DNA of 64,000 bases from positions 62,001 through 126,000 of the forward strand of contig NZ_CAAAID010000005.1 in NCBI RefSeq assembly GCF_900639915.1, read 5' to 3'. This stretch comes from Legionella nagasakiensis (GTDB taxonomy: Bacteria > Pseudomonadota > Gammaproteobacteria > Legionellales > Legionellaceae). Positions 9,038 through 17,487 of this stretch are shown piece by piece. How positions within the stretch are numbered: the first letter of the stretch is position 1; the number at the start of each line of letters is the position of its first letter. The notes below the pieces were generated by a model. It worked only from the letters and a program-made list of their open reading frames with translations, had not been told where the DNA came from and searched no databases. The position numbers were made by a program, and so were the translations under genes.

Positions 9038-9511
9038 TTATAAGCTCAATCTGATCTTTGGTTGCTCATCAAGCGTAATGCTATCAACGCCAAGTTTTTC
9101 AGCGAGCGCTCTTTTGGTATGGGCCATACAACCATTTCCTGTTAAATAGGCACTGTCTGCCATCGCGTGTCTATAGATCACTTCAATATCAGGTAAAACG
9201 GCTTCGATGGCTCTTTGCTTGTGGGTTAATGCGTCTTCAGATTCTCCTCCTATCAGACCAATGCGGTAGTGCCTGTTTTTTGATAGGCCTAATTCTTGCA
9301 GAGCATCTTTTAAACTGACAGAACCTTTACCGTTAGCAAGATTTGAATCACTGTGGATGAAATAACAATTCTCTTCATCTACGATTAAAACAGCAATGCA
9401 TCCTACCAGATCAGAAGTATATAAGATATCTTCTGAGCCATGTTCGATGGATTTGCCATGTCCATTTCCCTGCTCGACAAAATACCCAATTACAGTGATG
9501 TCTTTAGGCAT
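9038..9511 (-). CDS. Small protein with CNF1/BLF1/CheD-like Thr-Cys-His triad
   Basis: 157-residue protein with no close family I can name. Residues 31-38 read YTSDLVGC: Thr32 lies six before Cys38 inside an LxGC motif, and His53 follows 15 residues later after two predicted beta strands (IAVLIVDEE, CYFIHSD). Known deamidases share this geometry: BLF1 (Thr88, Cys94, His106, LSGC), CheD (Thr21, Cys27, His44) and CNF1 (Cys866, His881, LSGC). That suggests a cysteine-dependent glutamine/asparagine deamidase; the fold assignment is inference from motif spacing. There is no chemotaxis gene nearby, so a CheD housekeeping role is unlikely. The Shine-Dalgarno is weak. It lies among candidate effectors. 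An intracellular toxin-like effector is the most interesting reading; a non-enzymatic relative is possible. Confidence 0.55.
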   Translation of the reverse strand: MPKDITVIGYFVEQGNGHGKSIEHGSEDILYTSDLVGCIAVLIVDEENCYFIHSDSNLANGKGSVSLKDALQELGLSKNRHYRIGLIGGESEDALTHKQRAIEAVLPDIEVIYRHAMADSAYLTGNGCMAHTKRALAEKLGVDSITLDEQPKIRLSL

Positions 9512-9622
9512 AATATTTATCTATTTTATGGGCTATTTGATTAATTATAGATCTATTATTTGGGTTCATAAAAAATACCCATTGTGTGTTTTATTGACAA
9601 GAATTAAAATGTCTGACTTCTA

Positions 9623-10195
9623 ATGATTGAGTTTCAGCCAAACACCATGGAAAAAGAATCTTTTCAAGATGCCTATTTAAAAAATAAAAGCTCTAATAAA
9701 CTTGCACAAAATATCAGTCAACTGATCTTTATGGGACGCTGGTTGCAGGCGCCTTTATACCTTGGTTTGATGTTTATCTTGACTGCTTATGTGTACCGTT
9801 TTGTTATGGAGTTATTTCACTTGATGGTTCATATTAATTCAGCGGATAATACGCAAATCATGCTGGGTGTGCTGGATCTTATTGATGTCGTCATGATCGC
9901 CAATTTACTGATCATGGTGATTATGGGTGGGTATGAAACCTTTGTATCACGTCTGAATCTTGATACACATCCTGACCAGCCTGAGTGGCTGGATCATCTG
10001 GATGCTGGTGCTATGAAAATTAAGCTTGCCCTTTCTTTAATCGGTATATCTTCCATTCATTTGCTGCGAACCTTTATTGATCCGGTTAAACAAGGCAACG
10101 ATGCTGTATTGTGGCAAGTGGTTATTCATTTGACCTTACTTGTCTCAGCGCTTGCTATTGCTTATACCAACTGGTTATTATGTAAAACCAAATAG
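9623..10195 (+). CDS. yqhA: YqhA/UPF0114 family inner-membrane protein
   Basis: Integral membrane protein of unknown biochemical role. The segment from FMGRWLQAPLYLGL through ANLLIMVIMGGYETFVSRL and MKIKLALSLIGISSIHLLRTFI matches the UPF0114 pattern, with about four transmembrane helices near residues 45-65, 80-105, 130-150 and 165-185. It has a 25-35 residue hydrophilic N-terminus that E. coli YqhA lacks. Two ATGs (9623 and 9647) are possible and neither has a clear ribosome-binding site; the upstream one is reported. It stands alone between divergent and convergent neighbours. Confidence 0.82.
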   Translation: MIEFQPNTMEKESFQDAYLKNKSSNKLAQNISQLIFMGRWLQAPLYLGLMFILTAYVYRFVMELFHLMVHINSADNTQIMLGVLDLIDVVMIANLLIMVIMGGYETFVSRLNLDTHPDQPEWLDHLDAGAMKIKLALSLIGISSIHLLRTFIDPVKQGNDAVLWQVVIHLTLLVSALAIAYTNWLLCKTK

Positions 10196-10288
10196 TAATT
10201 CATGGTCTCCCTGTATAAAAAGGGAGGCATTAATGTAATTTAGGCAGTGGATCCCTTTTTAAAAAATGGACTATCTATGGAAAGTTGG

Positions 10289-11518
10289 CTATCCTATGAC
10301 CGTTCGTTGACTATAATGACGAAAACCATGGATCGTAAAATACAGCAGGGTGAGTGGTAGTAACAATAAATAAAATGCTTTTTGTCCACCAAATGCATTA
10401 AATAAGTTGCCAGTAAGAAGACTTCCTGTTGTGCCTCCCAAGGCGGAAAAAATGACGATTAGACCGGTCATCGCAGCGTGTTGGGATTTAGGAAGAGTAG
10501 ATAACATCACCGAACTGATAGCAGGGTAAATGGGAGCCATAAAAAAGCCAACTAATGGTAATAAAAATGTGGCTAATGGTGCCGTTTGCCAAGTGATTGG
10601 TGATGGTATGCTTATGTCTTGGGTCGCTGGTAAGATAACTATCATTAAAACGGCCATGGCAAGCACACAACCTGTGAGCAAGTGATACCAGGGCATTTTT
10701 CTCAATAAAATTCCCGCAAGGAGACGTCCCAAGGCCAAAGAGGCTGCGAAAATACTAGCCGCTTGGACGCTCATTGTTCGAGGAAACTGTAATATTTCAT
10801 GATTGAAAGTTGGCAGCCAAGTACTAATGCTCTGTTCTATGAGTACATAAATAAATGTTGATAGAATAAAGACAAGAACAAGCGAATGAGCAATGAGGTT
10901 AAGCATGCGTTTAAAATCGTATAAAAACGTGTTGAAGTTAGGCATTTTTACGTTTGGCATGGCCGTTGAATGCAGTAAGAACAAATTGATTACACATAAC
11001 CCGCCTAGCAACCAATAAACAGTTAACCATTCGTTATTACCACTTCCTGAATCGTGAATAAATAGACTAAAAAGCCAATTACCCAATAATACGCCAACCA
11101 TAAAAAACCCTTCTACGGTATTCAGTAAAGAAGCATGTTGTTGTTGATTGCGGGTGATGATGCCGATGCTGGCATAGATTGAAACTTTTACTAAAGCGAA
11201 ACTTACACCTAAGATGAGAAAATGAATTTGAGTGGTTAGAAACGTTGGAATAAACGGCATGGCAAAACAGGCGAAGGCTACTAAAAATAAGCTCATTTGT
11301 AATGCTGATTTATATCCCAGACGTGGTAAAAAAGAGGCAAATAAAAAGGATATGATTGCAATGGGTAAATCTTTGAATCCTTCCAAAGTACTGGCGTGTT
11401 GTTTGCTTACGCCATAATGATGAATGACTTGTAAAATAACAGCACCAACGCTGTTTAACAAAATAGCAAAGATGATGTAGGTAAGAATTAAAGCCAGAAT
11501 CATTGGCCATTGTTTCAT
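10289..11518 (-). CDS. MFS transporter, substrate unknown
   Basis: Inner-membrane secondary transporter of the major facilitator superfamily, 409 residues with about 12 hydrophobic segments and a central charged loop near residues 195-215. The start is set by a strong GGGAGGAAG site before the ATG of MKQWPMILAL; the open frame upstream runs towards a palindromic repeat. Features such as LPIAIISFLFASFLPRLGYK and LVGFFMAPIYPAISSVMLS fit sugar- or TsgA/FucP-type porters, but the substrate cannot be read from sequence. It is divergent from the GH65 phosphorylase and beta-phosphoglucomutase, so a disaccharide or sugar import role is plausible. That link is inference. Confidence 0.85.
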   Translation of the reverse strand: MKQWPMILALILTYIIFAILLNSVGAVILQVIHHYGVSKQHASTLEGFKDLPIAIISFLFASFLPRLGYKSALQMSLFLVAFACFAMPFIPTFLTTQIHFLILGVSFALVKVSIYASIGIITRNQQQHASLLNTVEGFFMVGVLLGNWLFSLFIHDSGSGNNEWLTVYWLLGGLCVINLFLLHSTAMPNVKMPNFNTFLYDFKRMLNLIAHSLVLVFILSTFIYVLIEQSISTWLPTFNHEILQFPRTMSVQAASIFAASLALGRLLAGILLRKMPWYHLLTGCVLAMAVLMIVILPATQDISIPSPITWQTAPLATFLLPLVGFFMAPIYPAISSVMLSTLPKSQHAAMTGLIVIFSALGGTTGSLLTGNLFNAFGGQKAFYLLLLPLTLLYFTIHGFRHYSQRTVIG

Positions 11519-11552
11519 AATTCTTCCTCCCTGCTGCGTTTGGCCATCTCTT

Positions 11553-11678
11553 ACAGAACTTACGAAAAATCCCAATCTCTGCGTTAAAAAGACATTTTGA
11601 TTCGGTCATTTAGTTTGTCTAAACTCCCTCATCAAAATGTCTTTTTGCCTTGACCGTGGGATTTTTCGTAAGTTCTGT
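11553..11678. repeat. 126-bp palindromic MITE-like element, copy 1
   Basis: The ends form a perfect 22-bp inverted repeat beginning ACAGAACTTACGAAAAATCC, and an inner perfect 16-bp pair begins AAAAAGACATTTTGAT. There is no coding capacity. A diverged second copy lies at 14821-14944 in the same orientation, across the GH65-pgmB pair. Long terminal inverted repeats, small size and duplication fit a non-autonomous transposon remnant or a large REP-like unit. It lies in the divergent promoter region of the MFS and GH65 genes, so it may affect both. Confidence 0.85.
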
Positions 11679-11798
11679 GTTATTCAGTTTAACGAGATCA
11701 ATTCATATTGCAATCCATTTGAAACGAAGTAACATGATCCTGTTTTATTTGATGGCCCTATGATTTTTTTGATGCATGCAAAAGAAGGTGTTTCTGAT

Positions 11799-14159
11799 AT
11801 GACTGACCACTCGAAAAAAACCGGTTTTACCATAGAACCCTGGCATATCAAGGCCGAGCGCTTTCGCCCGGAGCAGCAATTGCTGTTGGAAACGCTTATG
11901 GCACAAGCTAATGGATATATTGGCAGCCGGGGTAGTTATGAGGAGGCATTACATGAAGATATTCCAAGTTGTGAAGGTGTTTATTTAAATGGTGTTTACC
12001 AGCAAGAGCCTATCTTATACGGCGAATCTGCTTATGGTTTTGCGACCCATAATCAAAAAATGATTCAGGTTCCTAATGGTAAGCGCATAACACTGACTGT
12101 AGATGGTGAATGTTTGCGTGCCTGTCATCGCCATACGTATGGTTATCGCCAGCTTGATTTGCATACCGGTGTATTAACCCGCGTTCAACATTGGACAACC
12201 CAGTCTGGGAAGCAGCTTCAGTTGAAGAGTCGCCGCTTTGTTTCTCTGGCTGATCCATATCTCATGTGTATTGAATACGAAGTAACGGCCAAAAATTTTA
12301 CTGGTTCTGTTCAGCTTACTTCCGCATTGGACGCTAATTATCAGTTTCAGGATAACAAAGATGACCCACGTGTTGGTTGTATGTCGATTGCTGACAGCTT
12401 AATACTGCTGGAAAGCAAACAACAGCCACAAATGAATGGCTTATTGCATAAAATCGCAGGGACTGATTTTATGGTGGCCTCAACTACTTTGGATATTTTA
12501 CCGAGGGAAACAACATGGTTGGAGATGACTTCTGCCAACGGCGAATGTCTTGCGCATCAGTACCAACTTATGTTAAATGAAAATCAAAGTCTGACCTTTT
12601 ATAAGTGGGTAGGTTACCGACATAGTAAAACGCAAGACGATGAATCAAATACTTTATTAATTAATTTACAAGCACATGTTGAAAACAAGGCCATAGGCGG
12701 TTTTGATTTGGCATTAGAAGAGCACTGCAAGCAATTTAAATCTTTTTGGCGAGATGCTGATGTTGTCATTGAAGGTCATTCTGAGCTGCAGCAGGGAATT
12801 CGTTTTAATTTATTTCATCTGTATCAATCCGTAGGCAGAAATGGAGCTGCCAATATTGGTGCAAAGGGATTGACTGGCCCTGGTTATGATGGTCATTATT
12901 TTTGGGATACGGAAGTTTATGTTATCCCTACCCTTTGCTATACAGAGCCGGATGTTGCGCGAAAACTTATCGAATTCAGAATCAGTACATTGCCACAAGC
13001 AAAACAACGAGCACGGCAAATGTCGTTAAATACAGGAGCACTTTATCCATGGCGTACGATAGGGGGTGAAGAGTGTTCTGCTTTTTTCCCGGCGGGCACC
13101 GCCCAATATCATATTAACGCTGCGATTGCTTATGCACTGCGATGTTATATGCGGGCAACGGATGATGAGTCACTGTTATGGCAAGGAGGGGCGGAAATGC
13201 TGTTTGAATCGGCTCGTCTGTGGTTGCATCTTGGGCATTTCAACGCTCGTTATCATGGCAAGTTTTGCATTGATGCTGTCACTGGTCCCGATGAATATAC
13301 GGCGGTGGTGAATAATAATTTTTATACAAATGTGATGGCTCAGATGCATTTGCGTTATGCGGTCACTGTCGCAAAAAGGTTGGCTGCTAAAAATAATGAT
13401 GAATTTCAGCCACTGGCATCCAAAATTCAGTTAACAGCTGATGAAATTAATGCTTGGGAAGAGGCAGCAGAGCATATGTATTTGCCTTATGATGAGAGGC
13501 TTGGTATCCACATGCAAGATGATGCGTTTCTCAATAAAGCGGTATGGAATTTTGCCAATACGCCTGCCGATAAATATCCGTTGTTGTTGCATTTTCATCC
13601 GTTAGTTATCTATCGTTATCAAGTTTTAAAGCAGGCTGATGTGATGCTGGCTATGTATTTGCTTGATGAGCAATTTTCTACAGAGCAAAAAAAGCGCAAT
13701 TTAAATTATTATGAGCCTTTAACAACGCACGATTCTAGTTTATCAAGCTGTATACACAGCATTGCGTACGCTGAAACAGGTGATTATTGCAAAGCTTATC
13801 AATTTTTCGAAGATACGGTAAGAATGGATCTGGATAATCACCATGGAAATAGTGAACATGGTGTGCATATTGCCTGTATGGCGGGTTCTTGGGCCAGTGT
13901 TGTTCATGGTTTCGCGGGTCTGAGAGTCAGGGAAACGGGCTTATTTTTTCGACCCTATCTGCCGAACAATTGGCAAGGGTATCGTTTCAATATACGTTAC
14001 CGTCAACAACGTTTATCTGTATCGGTTACTGCAGATAAAACGTGTTATCAGTTGCTTGATGGTTCGGAGTTAGTCCTTATGCATTTTGATCAACAATTAC
14101 TATTAAGTCCTGAGCATCCAAGTCAGGTTGTTTTTTACTCAGTTGAGGCGTTTACATGA
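11799..14159 (+). CDS. GH65 disaccharide phosphorylase (maltose/kojibiose/trehalose type)
   Basis: Inverting phosphorolysis of an alpha-linked glucose disaccharide to glucose plus beta-glucose-1-phosphate in the cytoplasm. The 786-residue length, YFWDTEVYVIPTL, GALYPWRTIGGEE and the catalytic acid glutamate in GPDEYTAVVNNNFYTN (about E499) are typical of family GH65. The start is the ATG opening MTDHSKKTGF, with GAAGG about 10 nt upstream; two earlier in-frame ATGs are weaker. It overlaps pgmB by 4 nt (ATGA), and PgmB consumes exactly the anomer this family makes, which supports phosphorylase over hydrolase activity. The exact disaccharide cannot be told from sequence. The module is bracketed by two palindromic repeats. 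Confidence 0.92.
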   Translation: MTDHSKKTGFTIEPWHIKAERFRPEQQLLLETLMAQANGYIGSRGSYEEALHEDIPSCEGVYLNGVYQQEPILYGESAYGFATHNQKMIQVPNGKRITLTVDGECLRACHRHTYGYRQLDLHTGVLTRVQHWTTQSGKQLQLKSRRFVSLADPYLMCIEYEVTAKNFTGSVQLTSALDANYQFQDNKDDPRVGCMSIADSLILLESKQQPQMNGLLHKIAGTDFMVASTTLDILPRETTWLEMTSANGECLAHQYQLMLNENQSLTFYKWVGYRHSKTQDDESNTLLINLQAHVENKAIGGFDLALEEHCKQFKSFWRDADVVIEGHSELQQGIRFNLFHLYQSVGRNGAANIGAKGLTGPGYDGHYFWDTEVYVIPTLCYTEPDVARKLIEFRISTLPQAKQRARQMSLNTGALYPWRTIGGEECSAFFPAGTAQYHINAAIAYALRCYMRATDDESLLWQGGAEMLFESARLWLHLGHFNARYHGKFCIDAVTGPDEYTAVVNNNFYTNVMAQMHLRYAVTVAKRLAAKNNDEFQPLASKIQLTADEINAWEEAAEHMYLPYDERLGIHMQDDAFLNKAVWNFANTPADKYPLLLHFHPLVIYRYQVLKQADVMLAMYLLDEQFSTEQKKRNLNYYEPLTTHDSSLSSCIHSIAYAETGDYCKAYQFFEDTVRMDLDNHHGNSEHGVHIACMAGSWASVVHGFAGLRVRETGLFFRPYLPNNWQGYRFNIRYRQQRLSVSVTADKTCYQLLDGSELVLMHFDQQLLLSPEHPSQVVFYSVEAFT

Positions 14160-14812
14160 AAGTAAAAGCGGTTATTTTTGATCTGGATGGCGTGATAACG
14201 GATACGGCAGATTATCATTTTATGGCATGGAGGCAATTAGCGGCGACGTTAGGCATCGTTTTGAATGAAACGGATTGCGAAGCCTTAAAGGGTATTGATC
14301 GCGCTACTTCACTGGATATGATTTTAGCAAAAGGTGGAATAAAAAAAACCGCTGTTGAAAAACAGTTACTCGCCGAGCAAAAAAATCAATGTTATCGCTC
14401 TTTGGTCACTACGATGACCCCAAAGGATGTATTGCCGGGTGCTGAAGAGCTTTTGAACGAACTACGTCAGCAGGGATTGTCGATTGGTCTGGCATCAGCA
14501 AGTAAAAATGCTTTTTTTGTATTGGAGCGATTAGAACTTCGTCATCATTTTGATTACATTGCCGATGCAACTTTAATTAAAAATAATAAGCCACATCCTG
14601 AAATTTTCTTAACCGTCGCCGAGTCTTTGAATGTGCCGGCCAATTTGTGCGTCGGCGTTGAAGATGCTCAATCTGGGATTAAAGCAATCAAGGCGGCAGG
14701 AATGTTTGCTGTCGGTATTGGTGCACCAGATTACTTAAGCGAAGCAGATAAAGTATACCCTTCATTGCAATCATTTGATTTACAGGGATTTGTCGGATGG
14801 CCATTTAATTGA
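14156..14812 (+). CDS. pgmB: Beta-phosphoglucomutase PgmB
   Basis: HAD-family enzyme that converts beta-glucose-1-phosphate to glucose-6-phosphate through beta-glucose-1,6-bisphosphate. FDLDGVITDTA at the N-terminus gives the nucleophile Asp9 and acid/base Asp11; the cap domain follows at about 16-90 (FMAWRQLA, GIDRATSLDMIL); the SASKNA motif and GVEDAQSGIKAIKAAG complete the HAD core. The length, 218 residues, is normal. Its ATGA start overlaps the end of the GH65 gene. The product would enter the oxidative Entner-Doudoroff route encoded at 57.7-63.4 kb. Confidence 0.95.
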   Translation: MKVKAVIFDLDGVITDTADYHFMAWRQLAATLGIVLNETDCEALKGIDRATSLDMILAKGGIKKTAVEKQLLAEQKNQCYRSLVTTMTPKDVLPGAEELLNELRQQGLSIGLASASKNAFFVLERLELRHHFDYIADATLIKNNKPHPEIFLTVAESLNVPANLCVGVEDAQSGIKAIKAAGMFAVGIGAPDYLSEADKVYPSLQSFDLQGFVGWPFN

Positions 14813-14820
14813 TTCTTGGT

Positions 14821-14944
14821 CAGGACTTACAAAAAAACCTAATCTCTGCGTTAAAAAGACATTTTGATTGAGTCATTTAGTTCATCTAAACTTCCTCATC
14901 AATATTTCTTTTTGCCTTAACTTTGGGGTTTTTCGTAAGTCCTG
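14821..14944. repeat. 124-bp palindromic MITE-like element, copy 2
   Basis: Diverged second copy of the 11553-11678 element, same orientation, with ends CAGGACTTAC and GTAAGTCCTG and the same inner AAAAAGACATTTTGAT arm. Mismatches between its two halves (for example AATATTTCTTTTT opposite AAAAAGACATTTT) show more decay than copy 1. It begins 9 nt after the pgmB stop and takes up the first third of the ~350-nt gap before the EamA gene; the rest of that gap is A+T-rich with a hairpin at 15060-15087. Confidence 0.8.
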
Positions 14945-15059
14945 TTGGTATTTTTTTTGATGTTTTGATTCACAATTTAACTATATATTGATAAAAAGAT
15001 AGAAAAAAAGATAAAATTGTCATTAATTTTTCCTTCTTACTATTGGCTTCTTTCATGTT

Positions 15060-15087
15060 GTCATCCTCTGCGTATGTGGAGGATGAC
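15060..15087. repeat. perfect 9-bp hairpin upstream of EamA gene
   Basis: GTCATCCTC and GAGGATGAC form a perfect inverted repeat around a 10-nt loop. It lies 77 nt upstream of the EamA start, inside a stretch that is open but not credibly coding. No T-run follows, so a REP-type dispersed hairpin is more likely than a terminator. Confidence 0.5.
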
Positions 15088-15163
15088 GATAAGGACAGAA
15101 GTATCGAGACAGAGTACTAGGGAAAAGGAATGTTATTTTATTTGTTTATTTTTGAGTATTATT

Positions 15164-16057
15164 ATGATTTCCACAGAATACCGCGGCTCATTTTATGCCA
15201 TTTTGTCTGGCTTTTTATATGGTTTTATTGGGTATTTTGGCTTAAGTGTGATGAACGCTCATGTTTCTGTGAGCAATATGTTGTTTTGGCGGTTTTTTAT
15301 TTCAAGCCTCATAATGATACTTATTTTATTGCCTCACCTTAGAGGGATTACTGATTCTTGGGGCAATATTTTATTTGCGTTTGTCACGGGAGCTGCTTTT
15401 TATAGTTTTTCCACCATGTTGTATTTTTATGCTAGTCAATATATTGGTTCAGGCCTGGCCATGGTTATTTTTTTTACATATCCTGTTATCGTGATGTTGC
15501 TTAATTATTTTTTCTATGGGCAACAGATGCCTCGAATTTATTATTTAGCAACACTGACTATTCTTTCCGGGATGGTATTGTTTGTTGATATGCATGAGAT
15601 AGCACTGGATTTGAGCGGAATTATTCTTGGAGTCATTTCAGCATTTTTCTATGCTTGCTATATTGTTGCCAGTAAACAAAGTCGTATTTCTCCTAATATG
15701 TCTGCCCTCATGGTATCGGTTGGCGCGATGACAACTTGTTTACTGGTTACACTGGTTAACCATACCTTTGTTATACCAATTTCATTAGCCATATGGGGAA
15801 ATTTGATTGGTATTGGGATTATTGCAACGGCTATCCCTATTTTATTACTTTTGTATAGTTTAAAGTATATAAATTCAGAAAAAGCGTCCATATTATCAGT
15901 ATTGGAACCTATTTTTGTTGTTATTTTTGGTGTTCTTCTTCTTGGTGAGAAACTGACACCCCAACATACTATGGGTATTATCATTGTACTAGCCGGCGCA
16001 TTGATCACATTATTTAGCCACAAGATTGGCGTGAATAAGGTGCAGCCATGCGAATGA
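15164..16057 (+). CDS. EamA/DMT-family transporter
   Basis: Drug/metabolite-transporter superfamily exporter or permease, ten predicted transmembrane helices as two EamA repeats. The second repeat begins near IILGVISAFFYACYIVASK and ends in the characteristic EKASILSVLEPIFVVIFGVLLLGEKLTPQ. Choosing the ATG of MISTEYRGSF gives 297 residues, the usual length; a 49-codon upstream extension is open but runs through a hairpin and is not membrane-like. A GAG lies 7 nt before the start. Substrate unknown. It is followed after 34 nt by a sensor kinase gene, which may be co-transcribed. Confidence 0.87.
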   Translation: MISTEYRGSFYAILSGFLYGFIGYFGLSVMNAHVSVSNMLFWRFFISSLIMILILLPHLRGITDSWGNILFAFVTGAAFYSFSTMLYFYASQYIGSGLAMVIFFTYPVIVMLLNYFFYGQQMPRIYYLATLTILSGMVLFVDMHEIALDLSGIILGVISAFFYACYIVASKQSRISPNMSALMVSVGAMTTCLLVTLVNHTFVIPISLAIWGNLIGIGIIATAIPILLLLYSLKYINSEKASILSVLEPIFVVIFGVLLLGEKLTPQHTMGIIIVLAGALITLFSHKIGVNKVQPCE

Positions 16058-16091
16058 CTATTGATCTTGCAAGATAAAAAATGTGAATTAT

Positions 16092-17354
16092 ATGAGAACA
16101 TTAAAGGAGTATTTACTCTTTTTCTATCATTATTTGGTGAAACAAACAGAAGACGCCGGTCAGCAAATTAACTTATTTGCTGTGGTGATGATGATCAATT
16201 TCCCTTTATTTGGCATTATTTGGAGAATAGACAATCCATTATCAACTGAAGAATTTGTTTTTCGGATGATTGCAACCGTTTTGTGTGCATTGCTTGTTTC
16301 CAATCGTTTTTGGCCATCGTCTTGGCTGAAATTTCTTCCAATCCTTTGGTATATTACCCTTTTATTTTGCCTGCCCTTCTTTTTTTCGTATTTAACTTTT
16401 CTACATAACGCATCTACGATTTGGTTGATGAATTGTGTTTCCGCTGTATTTTTTCTCTTATTGGTCACTCGAGTTCTCGATGCCCTTTTACTATTAATTT
16501 TAGGGTTTAGCCTGGCCTTTTTTATTTATTTTTATATGGCGGAACATGTCATGGAATACATACCTGGCGATATTTCATTGTATGGTTTGGCGACCACATT
16601 TGCAGCCGCGATCATCATTGGTGCTTTATTTGCAAGAGATAGGGAAATTATGCATGACAGCCGGATTTCAGGGATGCGCCTTTTGGCTGGTAGTCTGGCC
16701 CATGATTTACGCACATCACTTGCTAGCATTCATTTACAAGCTGAATTGCAAGAAATGATTGTTGAAAAATTGCATCAATCAGAAGTGCAAAGAGATTTAA
16801 AAAAGAGTCTTGACAAAATTATTCGCGGCATTGAAATGGGTAACCAATTGATTAGTATGCAATTAAATAATATTCAACACGAAAAGTTTGATACAAAATA
16901 TTTCACCATCCAGCCCATTAAGGCCTTATTAGAAAAAACGCTTAATGAATATCCGCTGAAAGAACAACAAAAATTGTTGATAAAGACAGATTTAACGGAT
17001 GATTTTTCCGCATGGATTGAAGAGGTTGCTTTTAAAAATCTTATCTGGAATTTATTAAAAAATAGCTTGGATTGTATAGAAGAGACGGGGAAAGGGGATA
17101 TCTCTATTTGGTTGACCAAAGGCAAGCAAGAGGATGATTTTAATTACCTTAATATTATGGATACGGCGAAAGGCATCTATCCAAAACAAGCTGAAAAAAT
17201 CTTTGAGTCATTTTACTCTGATCGTAAAGGAGGGACGGGGGTTGGTTTGGCGTATTGTAAGATGTTGATGCAAACAGCCGGTGGTGATATTTACTGCAGA
17301 GGTAAGTTTAATCAATTTGCTCATTTTATTCTGAAATTTCCAAAAATAGATTAG
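16092..17354 (+). CDS. Membrane sensor histidine kinase, LqsS/LqsT-like architecture
   Basis: Two-component sensor kinase: about six transmembrane helices in residues 25-185, then a cytoplasmic H-box SLAHDLRTSLASIH, an N-box (NLIWNLLKNSLDCIEE), and a G2 box GGTGVGLAYCKML. Counting from the ATG at 16092 places the phosphoacceptor at His204; a GTG at 16083 would add three residues. The plan (six helices then a compact kinase, no PAS or HAMP) resembles the Legionella quorum-sensing kinases LqsS and LqsT, where I recall H200 and H204. The G1 box reads DTAKGI instead of DTGxGI. No response regulator, lqsA or lqsR lies nearby, so it is an orphan here, as LqsT is. Confidence 0.75.
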   Translation: MRTLKEYLLFFYHYLVKQTEDAGQQINLFAVVMMINFPLFGIIWRIDNPLSTEEFVFRMIATVLCALLVSNRFWPSSWLKFLPILWYITLLFCLPFFFSYLTFLHNASTIWLMNCVSAVFFLLLVTRVLDALLLLILGFSLAFFIYFYMAEHVMEYIPGDISLYGLATTFAAAIIIGALFARDREIMHDSRISGMRLLAGSLAHDLRTSLASIHLQAELQEMIVEKLHQSEVQRDLKKSLDKIIRGIEMGNQLISMQLNNIQHEKFDTKYFTIQPIKALLEKTLNEYPLKEQQKLLIKTDLTDDFSAWIEEVAFKNLIWNLLKNSLDCIEETGKGDISIWLTKGKQEDDFNYLNIMDTAKGIYPKQAEKIFESFYSDRKGGTGVGLAYCKMLMQTAGGDIYCRGKFNQFAHFILKFPKID

Positions 17355-17400
17355 ACTTTCTTCAAAACTCGCTGCAGTAGGGTTTCGCAAGGAAAGTCTA
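17352..17400. repeat. inverted repeat spanning kinase stop codon
   Basis: TAGACTTTC and GAAAGTCTA pair perfectly over 9 bp with a ~31-nt loop; the first arm contains the kinase stop codon. It could stabilise or end the transcript, but no T-run follows. Weak support. Confidence 0.35.
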
Positions 17401-17487
17401 TTTTGATTGTTTAAAGCCTCGTAACTGCTCAGCCCCATTCAACTGTTCACCAAGATTTTGACATGTCTTTTGAGCTATTACAAGGCG

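Noticed and set aside
15017..15163. 49-codon upstream extension of the EamA transporter
   Set aside because: It runs through a hairpin repeat, is not membrane-like and gives an overlong protein.
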